Below, piece by piece: positions 34,411 to 43,793 of a stretch of 64,000 nt of DNA. How positions within the stretch are numbered: position 1 is the first letter of the stretch; each line of letters opens with the position of its first letter. The stretch spans positions 806,001-870,000 of the forward strand of contig NZ_FOMK01000002.1 of NCBI RefSeq assembly GCF_900112615.1, in the 5' to 3' direction. A program made the translations under genes and the position numbers. The notes under the pieces were generated by a model. It did no database searches, was not told where the DNA came from, and saw nothing but the letters and a program-made list of their open reading frames with translations. Source of the DNA: Chitinophaga sp. CF118. GTDB taxonomy: Bacteria > Bacteroidota > Bacteroidia > Chitinophagales > Chitinophagaceae.

Positions 34411-34953
34411 TTAAACTTCTAAATTACGGGTACATGCCCTTTTCAGGTTTTCCAGTCCTCTTTCAAAATCTTTCCCTACCCATTTATCCATCATCATCCC
34501 CATCAGCCTGCGTCCCGGATGCTGCCCCATTTCTGCAAAAAGCCCCCAGGTAACCAATGTGCCATTTCTGGCAGGTTCAAAACGGAAATACCCTTTAACC
34601 TTACGTTGCTCCATGAACTGCATGTCGAGCCCAATGTATTCGTACAAACGGATTTCTGTAATAGAAAGCATCCCCTTCCGTACCTGCGGGTGTTTGCTTT
34701 TCCAGCGAAAATGAGCACCCACACCGCTTTCAACGTCACTATAGGTAAGCTGCATACCCGGATCCAGCTGATGCCAGGGAGACCATCCTTCCCAGTTTTT
34801 TAAGATATTAACTTGTTGAAAAACAGCAGTAACGGAAGCAGGTACTACCCTGGTCCTAACCACTTTTACGGTAGAGGGCAAAAACATGCTGATCACAAAC
34901 AGGCCGGGAATGAGCACAGCCATTGCCCCCAGAATGATATATAGCGCTTGCAT
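34411..34953 (-). CDS. SRPBCC-family protein with membrane anchor, paralogue of the neighbour
   Basis: 180 aa from the ATG at 34951-34953; a TTG 6 bp upstream also opens the frame. N-terminal helix ALYIILGAMAVLIPGLFVI followed by the SRPBCC domain: RVVPASVTAVFQQVNILKNWEGWSPWHQL and VKGYFRFEPARNGTLVTWGLFAEM. The NLKxWxxWxPW segment is the conserved core shared with the protein encoded at 33817. The two were probably produced by tandem duplication. The ABC-2 permease gene ends 25 bp upstream on the same strand, so it may lead a three-gene unit. Confidence 0.87.
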   Translation of the reverse strand: MQALYIILGAMAVLIPGLFVISMFLPSTVKVVRTRVVPASVTAVFQQVNILKNWEGWSPWHQLDPGMQLTYSDVESGVGAHFRWKSKHPQVRKGMLSITEIRLYEYIGLDMQFMEQRKVKGYFRFEPARNGTLVTWGLFAEMGQHPGRRLMGMMMDKWVGKDFERGLENLKRACTRNLEV

Positions 34954-34978
34954 ACCCAAAAGTTAGGAAAAAATCCGC

Positions 34979-36082
34979 TTATTCCCAGCGGAATACCTTT
35001 GCCGCCACAATATATACTATAATCCCCCAGAGGGTAATCACCCCCAGTTCAAGACCTACATTCCATAAATGCAGCCCCTCAAAGGCGATTTTCCTGAAAG
35101 CATCATTCAGATAAGTAAGTGGCATAATCCTGCAAACAGGCTGTAACCAGGAAGGAAATGCGTCTACAGGAACAAAAGTACCAGCCAGCAGGAACTGCGG
35201 CAGGGTGATCACATTGGCTATTGGAGGAATGGTACTTTCGCTGGTAGCAATGCCACTTACCACGAAACCGAAACCCATAAATACTGCTACACCAAAAGCA
35301 GTCAGAATCAGCATTTCCAGAAACGTGCTCCAGCCATGTACCAGGGTAAAGCCGAAAGCAAAATAGCCGATTCCAATGATCAGGATTGCACCTGCTACCT
35401 GGAATACCAGCCGGGCCAGTGCTTCTCCCAATACTATATAAATACGCCGGATGGGCGTAGCAAAGAAACGTTTTAAAACCAGCGTCTGCCGCAGGTTATA
35501 AAAAAGGAACGCGGTACTGAACACAGCTGCACTGAGCAGGGAAAAACTCAGCAGTCCGGGCAGAATAAAATCAATCGTTTTATAACGGCGGCCAGGTAGT
35601 ACTATCATAGGCTCCACTTTGGCAATGGACGCACGTGGATAAAAATTATCATCTGCCTGATAGATAACGCCTCTGAGAATAGAATTAAATAACTGGATTT
35701 TGTCAACTGAAGCAGTGGAAGTACTCACTTTTACATTGCAGGAAGGTGCTGCGCCCTGCCGGGGCAGGCTTGTAATACTGATAATCGCGGTGAGATGTCC
35801 TTTTTTCAGATCGTCCTGCATTTCGGTAGTAGACTTATCTGTAATCAGCTTCAGGCTTTTTTCTTTCTTCAGGGCCTGAAACACGTAACTGGAAGTATCG
35901 GTTCCTTTTTCTACGCCCACTTTGATGGATATGCCATTGTCTCCTATAAAACCGAATACCAGGATAAATACCAGTGGAAAACCCAGACTGAAGATCACTG
36001 CCGAGGGACTTCTTAATATCGCTTTCAAACTTGCTTTCGCCATGGCCAGCAAAGCTGTCCATTGGTTATATTTCACCGCCAT
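34979..36082 (-). CDS. ABC-2-type transporter permease
   Basis: About 367 aa from the ATG at 36080-36082 (MAVKYNQWTALLAMAKASLKAILRSP). Longer frames to 36142 or 36211 would begin at or inside the sppA terminator hairpin and are unlikely. Pattern: one N-terminal membrane helix (AVIFSLGFPLVFILVFGFI), a large extracytoplasmic loop of about 170 residues, then five or six C-terminal helices with FFATPIRRIYIVLGEALARL. This fits the ABC2_membrane/YhaP-like group of export permeases, often for drugs or lipids. No ATP-binding subunit gene is adjacent, so the partner must lie elsewhere. The SRPBCC genes follow at 25 bp, perhaps co-transcribed. Confidence 0.85.
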   Translation of the reverse strand: MAVKYNQWTALLAMAKASLKAILRSPSAVIFSLGFPLVFILVFGFIGDNGISIKVGVEKGTDTSSYVFQALKKEKSLKLITDKSTTEMQDDLKKGHLTAIISITSLPRQGAAPSCNVKVSTSTASVDKIQLFNSILRGVIYQADDNFYPRASIAKVEPMIVLPGRRYKTIDFILPGLLSFSLLSAAVFSTAFLFYNLRQTLVLKRFFATPIRRIYIVLGEALARLVFQVAGAILIIGIGYFAFGFTLVHGWSTFLEMLILTAFGVAVFMGFGFVVSGIATSESTIPPIANVITLPQFLLAGTFVPVDAFPSWLQPVCRIMPLTYLNDAFRKIAFEGLHLWNVGLELGVITLWGIIVYIVAAKVFRWE

Positions 36083-36142
36083 ACTACTAGATCTGTTGCT
36101 TAAAAAATCGCGTAAAACTACTATTTGTTTGGGCATTTCCAT

Positions 36143-36169
36143 AAAAAAACCTGCCGGTGGCGGCAGGTT
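36143..36169 (-). terminator. intrinsic terminator after sppA
   Basis: AACCTGCCG (36148-36156) pairs with CGGCAGGTT (36161-36169), loop GTGG. The minus-strand T-run is the A7 stretch at 36143-36149. It ends 26 bp past the sppA stop. Confidence 0.88.
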
Positions 36170-36194
36170 TAAGTAGATTTTAAGTCGGATGAGC

Positions 36195-37949
36195 CTATTT
36201 AATCTCCACATCGTACGGGATTCTTGCCTGTACTTCCCCGCTCATGTTCTGGATCCTTTTCACCTGCTGATACAGGTCATAATTTGTACCCAGTTCTTTT
36301 TTAACAGCTTCCATGCTGGCGTCGTCACTGAAACGCTTCATCAGCTTCTCCATCTTGTTCTTTGGTTCAGGATATTCGCGCAAACGGTAAGAAGATACTT
36401 TTGCCATCCTTGCGGCGCAGGCAATCGCGTCTTCTATCCCCCCGATTTTATCTACCAGACCAAGTTCTTTTGCCTGGATACCACTCCATACACGGCCCTG
36501 GGCAATACTGTCTACCAATGCTCCATTCAGTTTACGTCCATCCACCACACGGCCTTTAAAAGAACGGTAAATGCTATCCACAGAATTCTGCATGAATTTC
36601 TTCTCTGCTTCTGTCAGCGGACGGGAAGCTGTTCCCAGATCGGCATACTGTGCTGTTTTCACACCATCAAACGTTATCCCCAGTTTATTCTTAAAGAAAC
36701 TTTCCATGTTCGGAACAATGGCAAATACACCAATAGAACCGGTAAGCGTATTCGGCTGTGCAAAAATAGAATCTGCCATGCAGGAGATATAATAACCACC
36801 GGAAGCAGCATAATCGCCCATCGATACCACTACAGGTTTAGCTCTCTTAGCCAGTTCCAGTTCCCTCCAGATGGTTTCAGATGCCAGTGCACTACCACCG
36901 GGAGAGTTCACCCTGAATACAATTGCTTTAATGGATTTATCCTGCCGTGCCTTGCGGATCAGTTTCAGATAATTACCACTGCTGATAGTAGTTTCGTCAT
37001 CATCATCACCTCCTTTAATATCTCCCTGCGCATAGATCAGCGCTATTTTACTGTCGCCATCCTTATATTCGGAAGAACCGGTGTTATCATAATCTTTCAG
37101 CGAAATAAAGTTCACTTTGTCATCTCCATTCAGTCCCAGCTTTCCTTTTATCTCATCCATTACCTGGTCGTCGTATTTCACTCCGTCTACCAGTTTGTAT
37201 GTAGCAGCATCATTTGCCGTCTGGATTAATCCCTCATTGGCATAACGGTGTAAGGTAGCCGTATCAATTTTACGGGATGCGCCGATCCCATTCAGGAAGT
37301 TGCTGTACAGTTCACTCAGGTAAGCGGTTGTCTGGATACGGTTGGCCACCGTCATCTGTGTTTCACGCAGAGGTTCAGTAGCACTTTTGAAACGGCCATC
37401 GTAAAAGATCTGTGGCTGGATCTCCAGTTTTTCCAGTGTTCCCTTCAGGAACATCAGCTGGCTGTAGAAACCACCAAAGTCTATACCTCCTTTTGGATGT
37501 ACATATACTTTATTTCCGAGAGAAGCCATATAGTAAGCCTGCTGGCTCATTACCTCTCCGTAGGCATAAATGAATTTGCCGGATTCTTTGAATTTCAGCA
37601 ATGCATTACGTAACTCTTCATTGGTAGCAAAACCATTTACATTGTTATCTGCCTTCAGGTAAATACCCTTTATATTATCATCTTTTGCCGCTTTTTCCAA
37701 TAAACGGATAACATCAAATAATCCGGGTATTGACTGGGGACCACCACTTAGCAGAGCTATCGGATTCTCACTCTTTACTTCATGATATGGCTGACTGGTT
37801 TCAACTACCAGCACCGTATTCGGTTCTATGGTCAGTTGCGGCGTTGTAAGTGCCTTACCTATTAGTGCGGATAAAACAATGAATCCTATAACTATCAGTA
37901 CAATAAAAGCCAGTAATGTGGCAAAGAATATTTTAAAAAAACTACGCAT
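36195..37949 (-). CDS. sppA: signal peptide peptidase SppA, 67K type
   Basis: 584 aa, S49 family, double-domain form. It degrades signal peptides cleaved from exported proteins in the inner membrane. N-terminal helix FIVLIVIGFIVLSALIG anchors the protein. The N-terminal domain holds the Lys of the dyad (KESGKFIYAYGE region); the C-terminal domain holds the Ser in YAASGGYYISCMAD near residue 383, followed by LTGSIGVFAIVPNM. Length matches the long Gram-negative form (about 580-620). It is transcribed alone; folK and the kinase lie divergent from it. Confidence 0.95.
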   Translation of the reverse strand: MRSFFKIFFATLLAFIVLIVIGFIVLSALIGKALTTPQLTIEPNTVLVVETSQPYHEVKSENPIALLSGGPQSIPGLFDVIRLLEKAAKDDNIKGIYLKADNNVNGFATNEELRNALLKFKESGKFIYAYGEVMSQQAYYMASLGNKVYVHPKGGIDFGGFYSQLMFLKGTLEKLEIQPQIFYDGRFKSATEPLRETQMTVANRIQTTAYLSELYSNFLNGIGASRKIDTATLHRYANEGLIQTANDAATYKLVDGVKYDDQVMDEIKGKLGLNGDDKVNFISLKDYDNTGSSEYKDGDSKIALIYAQGDIKGGDDDDETTISSGNYLKLIRKARQDKSIKAIVFRVNSPGGSALASETIWRELELAKRAKPVVVSMGDYAASGGYYISCMADSIFAQPNTLTGSIGVFAIVPNMESFFKNKLGITFDGVKTAQYADLGTASRPLTEAEKKFMQNSVDSIYRSFKGRVVDGRKLNGALVDSIAQGRVWSGIQAKELGLVDKIGGIEDAIACAARMAKVSSYRLREYPEPKNKMEKLMKRFSDDASMEAVKKELGTNYDLYQQVKRIQNMSGEVQARIPYDVEIK

Positions 37950-38060
37950 TGGTTACATATAAATTTAATAGTCAATCAGATAGTAGATAAAAATAAGCAG
38001 ACTTAGATACCCGTAAAAGGCGATTGTCCACTCACTTTTCCCAAAAATAAAGAATATGTC

Positions 38061-38068
38061 TACTTTTG
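38061..38068 (+). promoter_or_regulatory. -7 promoter box of the folK operon
   Basis: TACTTTTG matches TAnnTTTG, 23 bases before the folK ATG. A TTTTCC segment about 20 bases upstream could be a degenerate -33 box. Confidence 0.55.
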
Positions 38069-38083
38069 GGCTGTTGAAGATAC

Positions 38084-38581
38084 ATGAATAAAGCAATATT
38101 ACTTATAGGCGGTAACCTTGGCGACCGTACCAATCACCTGAAACAGGCGGTAGAACAAATAAATATGCTGGTGGGGAAGGTAGAAAATATTTCTGCTTTG
38201 TACGAAACTGCGGCATGGGGTGTTGTGAAACAACCGGATTATCTGAACCAGGGATTATTGGTATCGACAGAAATGGATGCACTCACCCTGTTGCATACCG
38301 TATTGGAGATAGAACGCAAAATAGGACGTATCCGTCAGCAGAAATGGGGAGCCCGCGTTATTGATATAGACATCATCTTCTATAATGACGATGTTATGAA
38401 TCTGCCGGAATTGAAAATTCCACATCCTCAACTGCAGTACAGGCAATTTGTATTGATTCCTTTGCTCGAAATCATACCCGACTGGCAGCATCCGGTGTTA
38501 CATAAAACCATCCGTACATTATTGGAACAGTGTACAGATCCATTGCCTGCAAAGAAATATACTCCGGAAAAAGTGCATTAA
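38084..38581 (+). CDS. folK: 2-amino-4-hydroxy-6-hydroxymethyldihydropteridine pyrophosphokinase
   Basis: 165 aa. HPPK of folate synthesis, which transfers pyrophosphate from ATP to 6-hydroxymethyl-7,8-dihydropterin. Seen: ILLIGGNLGDR at the N-terminus, ALYETAAWGVVKQPDYLNQ, the ATP-binding IERKIGRIRQQKWGARVIDIDIIFY with the metal-binding DIDI, and IPHPQLQYRQFVLIPL. Length is typical. The stop is 8 bp before the deoxynucleoside kinase ATG, so the two genes form an operon; the second frame also opens upstream inside folK, but its real start is after it. Confidence 0.96.
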   Translation: MNKAILLIGGNLGDRTNHLKQAVEQINMLVGKVENISALYETAAWGVVKQPDYLNQGLLVSTEMDALTLLHTVLEIERKIGRIRQQKWGARVIDIDIIFYNDDVMNLPELKIPHPQLQYRQFVLIPLLEIIPDWQHPVLHKTIRTLLEQCTDPLPAKKYTPEKVH

Positions 38582-38589
38582 AAGAAAGA

Positions 38590-39213
38590 ATGAACTACAG
38601 ATACATTACGATAGAAGGGAATATTGGTGCAGGTAAAACTACACTGGCAAACAAGCTGGCGAAACATTACAATGCAAAGATTATACTGGAAGAATTTGCA
38701 GAGAATCCCTTTCTGCCCAAGTTCTACGAAAAGCCACAACAATATGCTTTTCCGTTAGAGTTATTCTTCATGGCAGAACGTTATAAACAATTGAAAGATC
38801 TGTTACAATCGCAGGATATGTTCCGCAATCTTGTTGTATCTGATTACCTGTTTATTAAAAGCCTGTTATTTGCTAAAATAAATCTGAAGGAAGAAGAATA
38901 CAGCCTGTACCAGAAATTATTTGAGATCATCAATCCGCAGTTAATGCAGCCGGACCTGCTGATTTTCCTGAATGCTCCAATTAATAAGTTACAACAGAAT
39001 ATCAAAACACGCAACCGCTCCTACGAACAGCAAATTGCCGATGAGTATCTCGTAAGTGTGCATGAAATGTATATGCAGTACATCAGGCAACATCCAATTC
39101 GTACATTAATGGTAGATATGACGAAAACAGATTTCCTGAAGAATCCCGGCGATTTTGATTTATTACTCCAGGCACTGGAAAAAGATTATGAACCGGGTAT
39201 TCACTATCTATAA
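38590..39213 (+). CDS. deoxynucleoside kinase
   Basis: 207 aa from the ATG at 38590; an overlapping frame starting at 38530 inside folK is not supported by the family start MNYRYITIEGNIGAGK. P-loop GNIGAGKTT, then ILEEFAENPFLPKFYEKPQQYAFPLELFFMAERYKQ, DYLFIKSLLFA and FLNAP, KTRNRSYEQQI with the lid arginines. Deoxyadenosine/deoxyguanosine kinase-type enzyme for nucleoside salvage; base preference cannot be set from sequence. Pairing of folK and a dNK is a conserved arrangement in Bacteroidota. A convergent terminator follows. Confidence 0.92.
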   Translation: MNYRYITIEGNIGAGKTTLANKLAKHYNAKIILEEFAENPFLPKFYEKPQQYAFPLELFFMAERYKQLKDLLQSQDMFRNLVVSDYLFIKSLLFAKINLKEEEYSLYQKLFEIINPQLMQPDLLIFLNAPINKLQQNIKTRNRSYEQQIADEYLVSVHEMYMQYIRQHPIRTLMVDMTKTDFLKNPGDFDLLLQALEKDYEPGIHYL

Positions 39214-39307
39214 GGTTTATCTCATTTGGCATGGGCGTAGCGCACGAATCAGGCGTAAATGTAAAAATGGGAGCAAATGCTAATAAATTATATAAGAAAA
39301 GGAGCAT

Positions 39308-39350
39308 AAAGGGCGTTTTGTTATTAATATAAAGTAACAAAATGCCCTTT
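39308..39350. terminator. bidirectional terminator between convergent genes
   Basis: AAAGGGCGTTTTGTTA (39308-39323) pairs with TAACAAAATGCCCTTT (39335-39350) with one G-U pair. It lies between the kinase (plus) and the flavoprotein (minus) and ends 6 bp before the latter's stop. Confidence 0.85.
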
Positions 39351-39356
39351 CCCCTA

Positions 39357-40589
39357 TTAACCCTGTTTAGAGCTGATACTATTAGCAGCAATCCACCCGC
39401 TGGTCCACGCATGTTGAAAATTAAACCCGCCGGTAATACCATCCACATCCATCACCTCCCCCGCAAAATAAAGGTTTGGAGCCAGTTTGCTTTCCATCGT
39501 GGCAGGATCTATCTCCGATAACAGAATACCTCCACAGGTTACAAATTCTTCTTTATAGGTGGTTTTCCCTTTTACGGAGCATTCCATTGCTACCAACTGT
39601 TTTACAAGGCGATTCTGTTCTTTTGCCGGCGCATCTGCCCAACGGGTATCTTCTGTAAGACCGGATTGCAGCAACAGGAACTGCCAGAGCCGCTGTGGAA
39701 GTCCAAACGGATTCCTGGTGGACATTTTTTGTCCACCCAAAGAGAAGCGCAATTCCTGCATATCTTCCCGCAGGCTGTTCTCATTATAGGTGGGCAGCCA
39801 GTTCACCACCACTGTGAAATTATATTGCAATGCCGCCAGTTCTCTAGCGCCCCAGGCTGAGAGTCGCAAAATTCCCGGACCGCTCATACCCCAGTGTGTA
39901 ATTAGTAATGGGCCACGCTCCTGCAGTTTGGTACCGGCAATTTTTACATGCGCTTCGCCCACACTTACCCCCATCAGTTCTGTAATGGGATTACCAGGCA
40001 TATTAAAGGTGAACAGCGAAGGCAACGGCGGTACTATCTGATGGCCTGTAGCCTGCAGCCAGGAAAATTTGTCCGCCTGAGCGTATCCACCGGCAGCCAC
40101 ACATACGTAGTCGGTTTCCAGTGTTCTGCCATCCTGCAGATTGATGATCCAACCGGCACTGGTCTGACTCAATGCTGTAACGGCTGTGCTCATCTCGATT
40201 TTAACGCGATACCTGTCGGCTTCCCGTAGCAGGCAGTCTATGATGGTTTGGGAGCTATCGGTATCGGGGAACATGCGGCCATCCGGCTCAGCTTTCAGGG
40301 TAACTCCTCTTTCTTTGAACCATTCTATGGTATCGGGCACAAAAAAGCGATTAAATGCCTTTTTCACAAAATGCTGCCCTCTGGGATAATGTTTGGACAT
40401 ATATGATATATCCGGGGCATTATGCGTTACATTACAACGCCCTCCACCTGAAATTTTGACTTTAGAGAGTAGTTTGTTGCTTTTCTCTATCAATTTGATT
40501 TCCAATGCAGGAAATAATTTTGCAGCATTAATTGCGCAAAAAAAACCGGCTGCGCCACCCCCAATTACAACTAATTTCTTGTTTATCAT
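39357..40589 (-). CDS. HI0933/BaiN-family FAD-dependent flavoprotein
   Basis: 410 aa. Starts MINKKLVVIGGGAAGFFCAINAAKLFP, the FAD dinucleotide motif, then EKSNKLLSKVKISGGGRCNVTH, the signature of the HI0933 family. AAGGYAQ and the C-terminal GEVMDVDGITGGFNFQHAWTSGW that closes the FAD site are present. Related proteins are annotated as BaiN (reduction of bile-acid enones) or as aminoacetone oxidase. Neither reaction can be assumed here. It is convergent with the deoxynucleoside kinase and divergent from the large surface protein at 40772. Confidence 0.93.
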   Translation of the reverse strand: MINKKLVVIGGGAAGFFCAINAAKLFPALEIKLIEKSNKLLSKVKISGGGRCNVTHNAPDISYMSKHYPRGQHFVKKAFNRFFVPDTIEWFKERGVTLKAEPDGRMFPDTDSSQTIIDCLLREADRYRVKIEMSTAVTALSQTSAGWIINLQDGRTLETDYVCVAAGGYAQADKFSWLQATGHQIVPPLPSLFTFNMPGNPITELMGVSVGEAHVKIAGTKLQERGPLLITHWGMSGPGILRLSAWGARELAALQYNFTVVVNWLPTYNENSLREDMQELRFSLGGQKMSTRNPFGLPQRLWQFLLLQSGLTEDTRWADAPAKEQNRLVKQLVAMECSVKGKTTYKEEFVTCGGILLSEIDPATMESKLAPNLYFAGEVMDVDGITGGFNFQHAWTSGWIAANSISSKQG

Positions 40590-40771
40590 CGTTTTAACTT
40601 CATCAACGCATTCCTGCTATTGCGTAACTCGCATTTTTTCTGTAAAATAATTCAAAGATTTCACACGCTAATTTGTTAATAATTAATAACATTATTTGCA
40701 TATATTATTTTTTCATACTATTTTGCATATTATATTTTTTGATACTATATTGTCGAAAATAATTGTTCCAC

Positions 40772-43219
40772 ATGCAATCTGTGAAATCAAAGAAAAGAAA
40801 CCGTTTAAAGTGGCTGCTCCCAGTCTGTCTGATGGGTATAACAGCTGCCCTTGCATTTTATCCGGCCGATGAATGGCAGGATAAGATAACTCAAACCCTG
40901 GAGCAGTATAGCAAACGCTTCCCCCAGGAGAAAGTTTATCTGCAACTGGACAAGGATTATTATGCCGCCGGAGAGACCTTGTGGTTCAAAGCCTATGTTA
41001 TGTTACAAGGCCAGCCTTCCCTCTCAGCTACAAATCTGTATGTTGAGCTGGTAGACAAATCTGGAAACGTAGCGTTAAAGAAAATATTGTCTATTGGCGG
41101 CGGTACTGCTTCCGGCGCATTCGAAATTCCGGAATTAGTAAAAGCAGGACAATACCAGGTTCGTGCCTACACTGCATGGATGCTGAACTTCGATGCCGAA
41201 TTTCTGTACTACAAAAACATTGAGATTTTTGATCCGTCAAAAAACGCCGTGCAACCAGGTGGATCTAAAACAGGCAACGACTTTGCCGTACAATTCTTCC
41301 CTGAAGGTGGTAACCTCATATCCGGCATAGCTGGCCGTGTGGCATTCAAAGCAATCGATCAGAACGGTTTTCCGCAGGATGTGAACGGTATCGTTCAGAA
41401 CCTGAAAGGCGAAACTGTAGCACTCGTTAAAACAACACATGATGGCATGGGTATGTTTGACCTGACTCCTATAGCCGGGGAAACATACAAAGCACTTGTA
41501 CAGACTTCTAAGGGACAAAAAACTGTATTGTTACCGCTGGTAAAAACTGCGGGGGTGGGACTAAAAATATTTAACAAAGGAACACGCGTATTCTATCAGA
41601 CTATTCCTGCAACTAAAGATAATCCTGTATATAATAACATGATGATTGTTGCACAAATGCAACAGCACATTGTATACAAAGCTAAACTGAATGCCGCTGA
41701 AGGCCAGATGAGTGGTTTCGTTCCAACAAAAGATCTTCCTTCCGGTATTATTCAGTTCACCATCTTCAACAGTGAAGGTTTGCCAATGGCTGAAAGGCTG
41801 GCATTCGTGAGAAAAGCAGATGCACTTCCGCTTGTTATTCAGAACACTACTATCAACAATCAGCCAAGACAAAGGAATGTACTGGAACTGAAAGTACCTG
41901 ATACTTTACTTACCAGTTTATCAGTTTCCATTACAGATGCTGACCAGGTAGTAAAAGATGAAGATGAAAACAACATTCTTTCCAACCTGTTACTGACTTC
42001 CGATATCAAGGGTTACATTGCGAATCCTTCACAATATTTCAAGGATATGGAACCGGCTACTTTAAGTAACCTGGATCTGATCATGATGACTAACGGATGG
42101 AGAAGGTTCAGCTGGGAAAAAATCCTGCATAACTACTTACCGGATATCAAATACCACTACGAACAGGGTCTGTTGCTTAAAGGTGTTGCTACTATCAACA
42201 AAGGAACTACACCAATGGCAAACGGTAAAATCGACTTTATCCTGAAACAGCCGATAGATACTTCTACCGCGTTCTCTTCTGTTACTACCAACGATAAAGG
42301 TGAGTTTGCTGTAGACCGTCTGCAATTTGTAGATACTATCAACGTATTCTACCGTGCAAATGATCCAAACAAAACATGGAAAGATGTGGATGTGAAGTTT
42401 GATCCTCATTTCTTTGATAAGAATACTCCGGTTACACTGCCTTATCCATTCAGGGAGCCAGCTGTGATCGATAATACTGTACTGCGCAGCTTCCTTTCTA
42501 CTGTAGCAGAAAGCAATGCAGTGAACAAATCTATCGCACAGAAACCTATCTTCCTGCAAGAGGTAAACGTACGTGAAAAACGCCTTAGAAGAGCACAGAA
42601 CACTCAGGACCGTTATACTACTGGTATGTTCGCTGCGGGTGATGGTTATGGATTTGACCTTACCCACGATGAACCAAGTGCATTCACAATCTTCCAGTAC
42701 CTGCAGTCAAAAGTTGCCGGCCTGACCATCAATACTACCGACGTAAGCAAACCAGCCCTGCTGTGGCGCGGTGGTTCACCGGTATTATTCCTGAATGAAA
42801 TGCCTTCAGATATCAATATGCTGAATAACATCAGCATCAGTGATGTGGCTTACATTAAGGTACTCCGTCCTACATTCGTAGGTGGTTTCGGAGGAAGCAG
42901 CGGTGCGATAGCGGTTTATTTAAGACGTGGTGGCGACAGCAAAGCTGACGTAGATACCCGCGGCTTCGATAAATACAGAAAGAACGGTTATAACATCGTG
43001 AAAGAATTCTATGCACCTGATTACACAGTGCGTAAAGACATTCACATCCTCCAGGATAAAAGGCTTACCCTTTACTGGAATCCAAACCTGATAGCAGATA
43101 CTCTGACACATACGGCTAAGATCTCCTTCTACAACAATGACTTCACAAGACGTTTCCGCGTAGTGATCGAAGGCATGGGTGAAGATGGTACACTGGGGCA
43201 TGTAGAACAGCTTTACTAG
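40772..43219 (+). CDS. large MG2-domain surface protein with TonB-plug-like C-terminus
   Basis: 815 aa from the ATG at 40772; a TTG at 40763 is less likely. Signal/anchor at about 12-32 (LKWLLPVCLMGITAALAFYP). MG2-like macroglobulin-type domain: PQEKVYLQLDKDYYAAGETLWFKAYV, with further Ig-like repeats to about 560. The last 240 residues look like a TonB receptor plug without barrel: FTIFQYLQSKVAGLTI, FLNEMPSDINMLNNISISDVAYIKVLRP, GGFGGSSGAIAVYLRRGG. Such proteins are Bacteroidota-specific and probably lie in the periplasm or at the outer membrane. Function unknown. The upstream stretch 40590-40771 is very AT-rich with repeated TTGCATAT, probably its promoter. A terminator follows the stop. 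Confidence 0.85.
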   Translation: MQSVKSKKRNRLKWLLPVCLMGITAALAFYPADEWQDKITQTLEQYSKRFPQEKVYLQLDKDYYAAGETLWFKAYVMLQGQPSLSATNLYVELVDKSGNVALKKILSIGGGTASGAFEIPELVKAGQYQVRAYTAWMLNFDAEFLYYKNIEIFDPSKNAVQPGGSKTGNDFAVQFFPEGGNLISGIAGRVAFKAIDQNGFPQDVNGIVQNLKGETVALVKTTHDGMGMFDLTPIAGETYKALVQTSKGQKTVLLPLVKTAGVGLKIFNKGTRVFYQTIPATKDNPVYNNMMIVAQMQQHIVYKAKLNAAEGQMSGFVPTKDLPSGIIQFTIFNSEGLPMAERLAFVRKADALPLVIQNTTINNQPRQRNVLELKVPDTLLTSLSVSITDADQVVKDEDENNILSNLLLTSDIKGYIANPSQYFKDMEPATLSNLDLIMMTNGWRRFSWEKILHNYLPDIKYHYEQGLLLKGVATINKGTTPMANGKIDFILKQPIDTSTAFSSVTTNDKGEFAVDRLQFVDTINVFYRANDPNKTWKDVDVKFDPHFFDKNTPVTLPYPFREPAVIDNTVLRSFLSTVAESNAVNKSIAQKPIFLQEVNVREKRLRRAQNTQDRYTTGMFAAGDGYGFDLTHDEPSAFTIFQYLQSKVAGLTINTTDVSKPALLWRGGSPVLFLNEMPSDINMLNNISISDVAYIKVLRPTFVGGFGGSSGAIAVYLRRGGDSKADVDTRGFDKYRKNGYNIVKEFYAPDYTVRKDIHILQDKRLTLYWNPNLIADTLTHTAKISFYNNDFTRRFRVVIEGMGEDGTLGHVEQLY

Positions 43220-43247
43220 TTTCACAGACAATAGTAAACACAGATAA

Positions 43248-43309
43248 GTCCATAGTTAATAGATGTTCATTCAGTATTTTAATTACTGAGCCATCTATCA
43301 GCTATGGAC
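43248..43309 (+). terminator. two-tier hairpin terminator after the MG2 gene
   Basis: GTCCATAGTTAATAGATG (43248-43265) pairs with CATCTATCAGCTATGGAC (43292-43309), with two mismatches or wobbles. An inner TCAGTA/TACTGA pairing lies in the loop, and TTTTTCTATT follows on the plus strand. Confidence 0.75.
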
Positions 43310-43793
43310 TTTTTCTATTGAGCAATTCCTGATAATTAATACCCCGGATCAATCAAACTCCACCATATCCCCGCTTACGCTCCCATCAATATTATATCTT
43401 CCTGCCATTATAATGAAAGATTCCGTTATGATGAAAAAACATCTTCATCTTTTATATGTGTGAACCATAAAGTTTAGCAGAAGTCCTTTATAAATATCAC
43501 GGTTATAACGTTGTCATCTATACGTTTTATTATAATATAGGCCTATAAAAAAAAGCAGGGTCTTTAACATCGGATTAACAATAAAAACATTTTTTACAAC
43601 TAAGTTTGTATTGATAAAAGCAAAAGCACGTTGTCCTTAACTTCCAGGCCTCTCACAGCATACGTAGGTTGTGAGAGCTTGGGGGTCAGGGTTTTTAATG
43701 AACGGGATTTGTTATTTATTTCCTTACCTACAGAAGAAAAATATTCAAGGGGACAGTATTCAAATTCATCAAAACAATCAAAAACCAACCACA
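43310..43793. other. 484-bp gap with no gene assigned
   Basis: Two short overlapping frames on opposite strands (43600-43794 minus and 43631-43864 plus) open here, neither with a convincing start or signal. A small hairpin CTCTCACA...TGTGAGAG lies at about 43651-43676, in a more GC-rich island inside AT-rich flanks. The region could hold a small RNA, but I cannot name one. Confidence 0.4.

Noticed and set aside
36083-36211. N-terminal extension of the ABC-2 permease
   Set aside because: It would be translated through the sppA terminator hairpin and into the sppA stop region.
36189-37229. 346-codon frame opposite sppA
   Set aside because: Antisense shadow of the well-supported sppA gene, rich in Cys, His and Phe, with no recognisable domain.
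38530-38589. upstream start of the deoxynucleoside kinase inside folK
   Set aside because: The ATG at 38590 gives the family-typical start and an 8-bp gap; the upstream part is read in another frame of folK.
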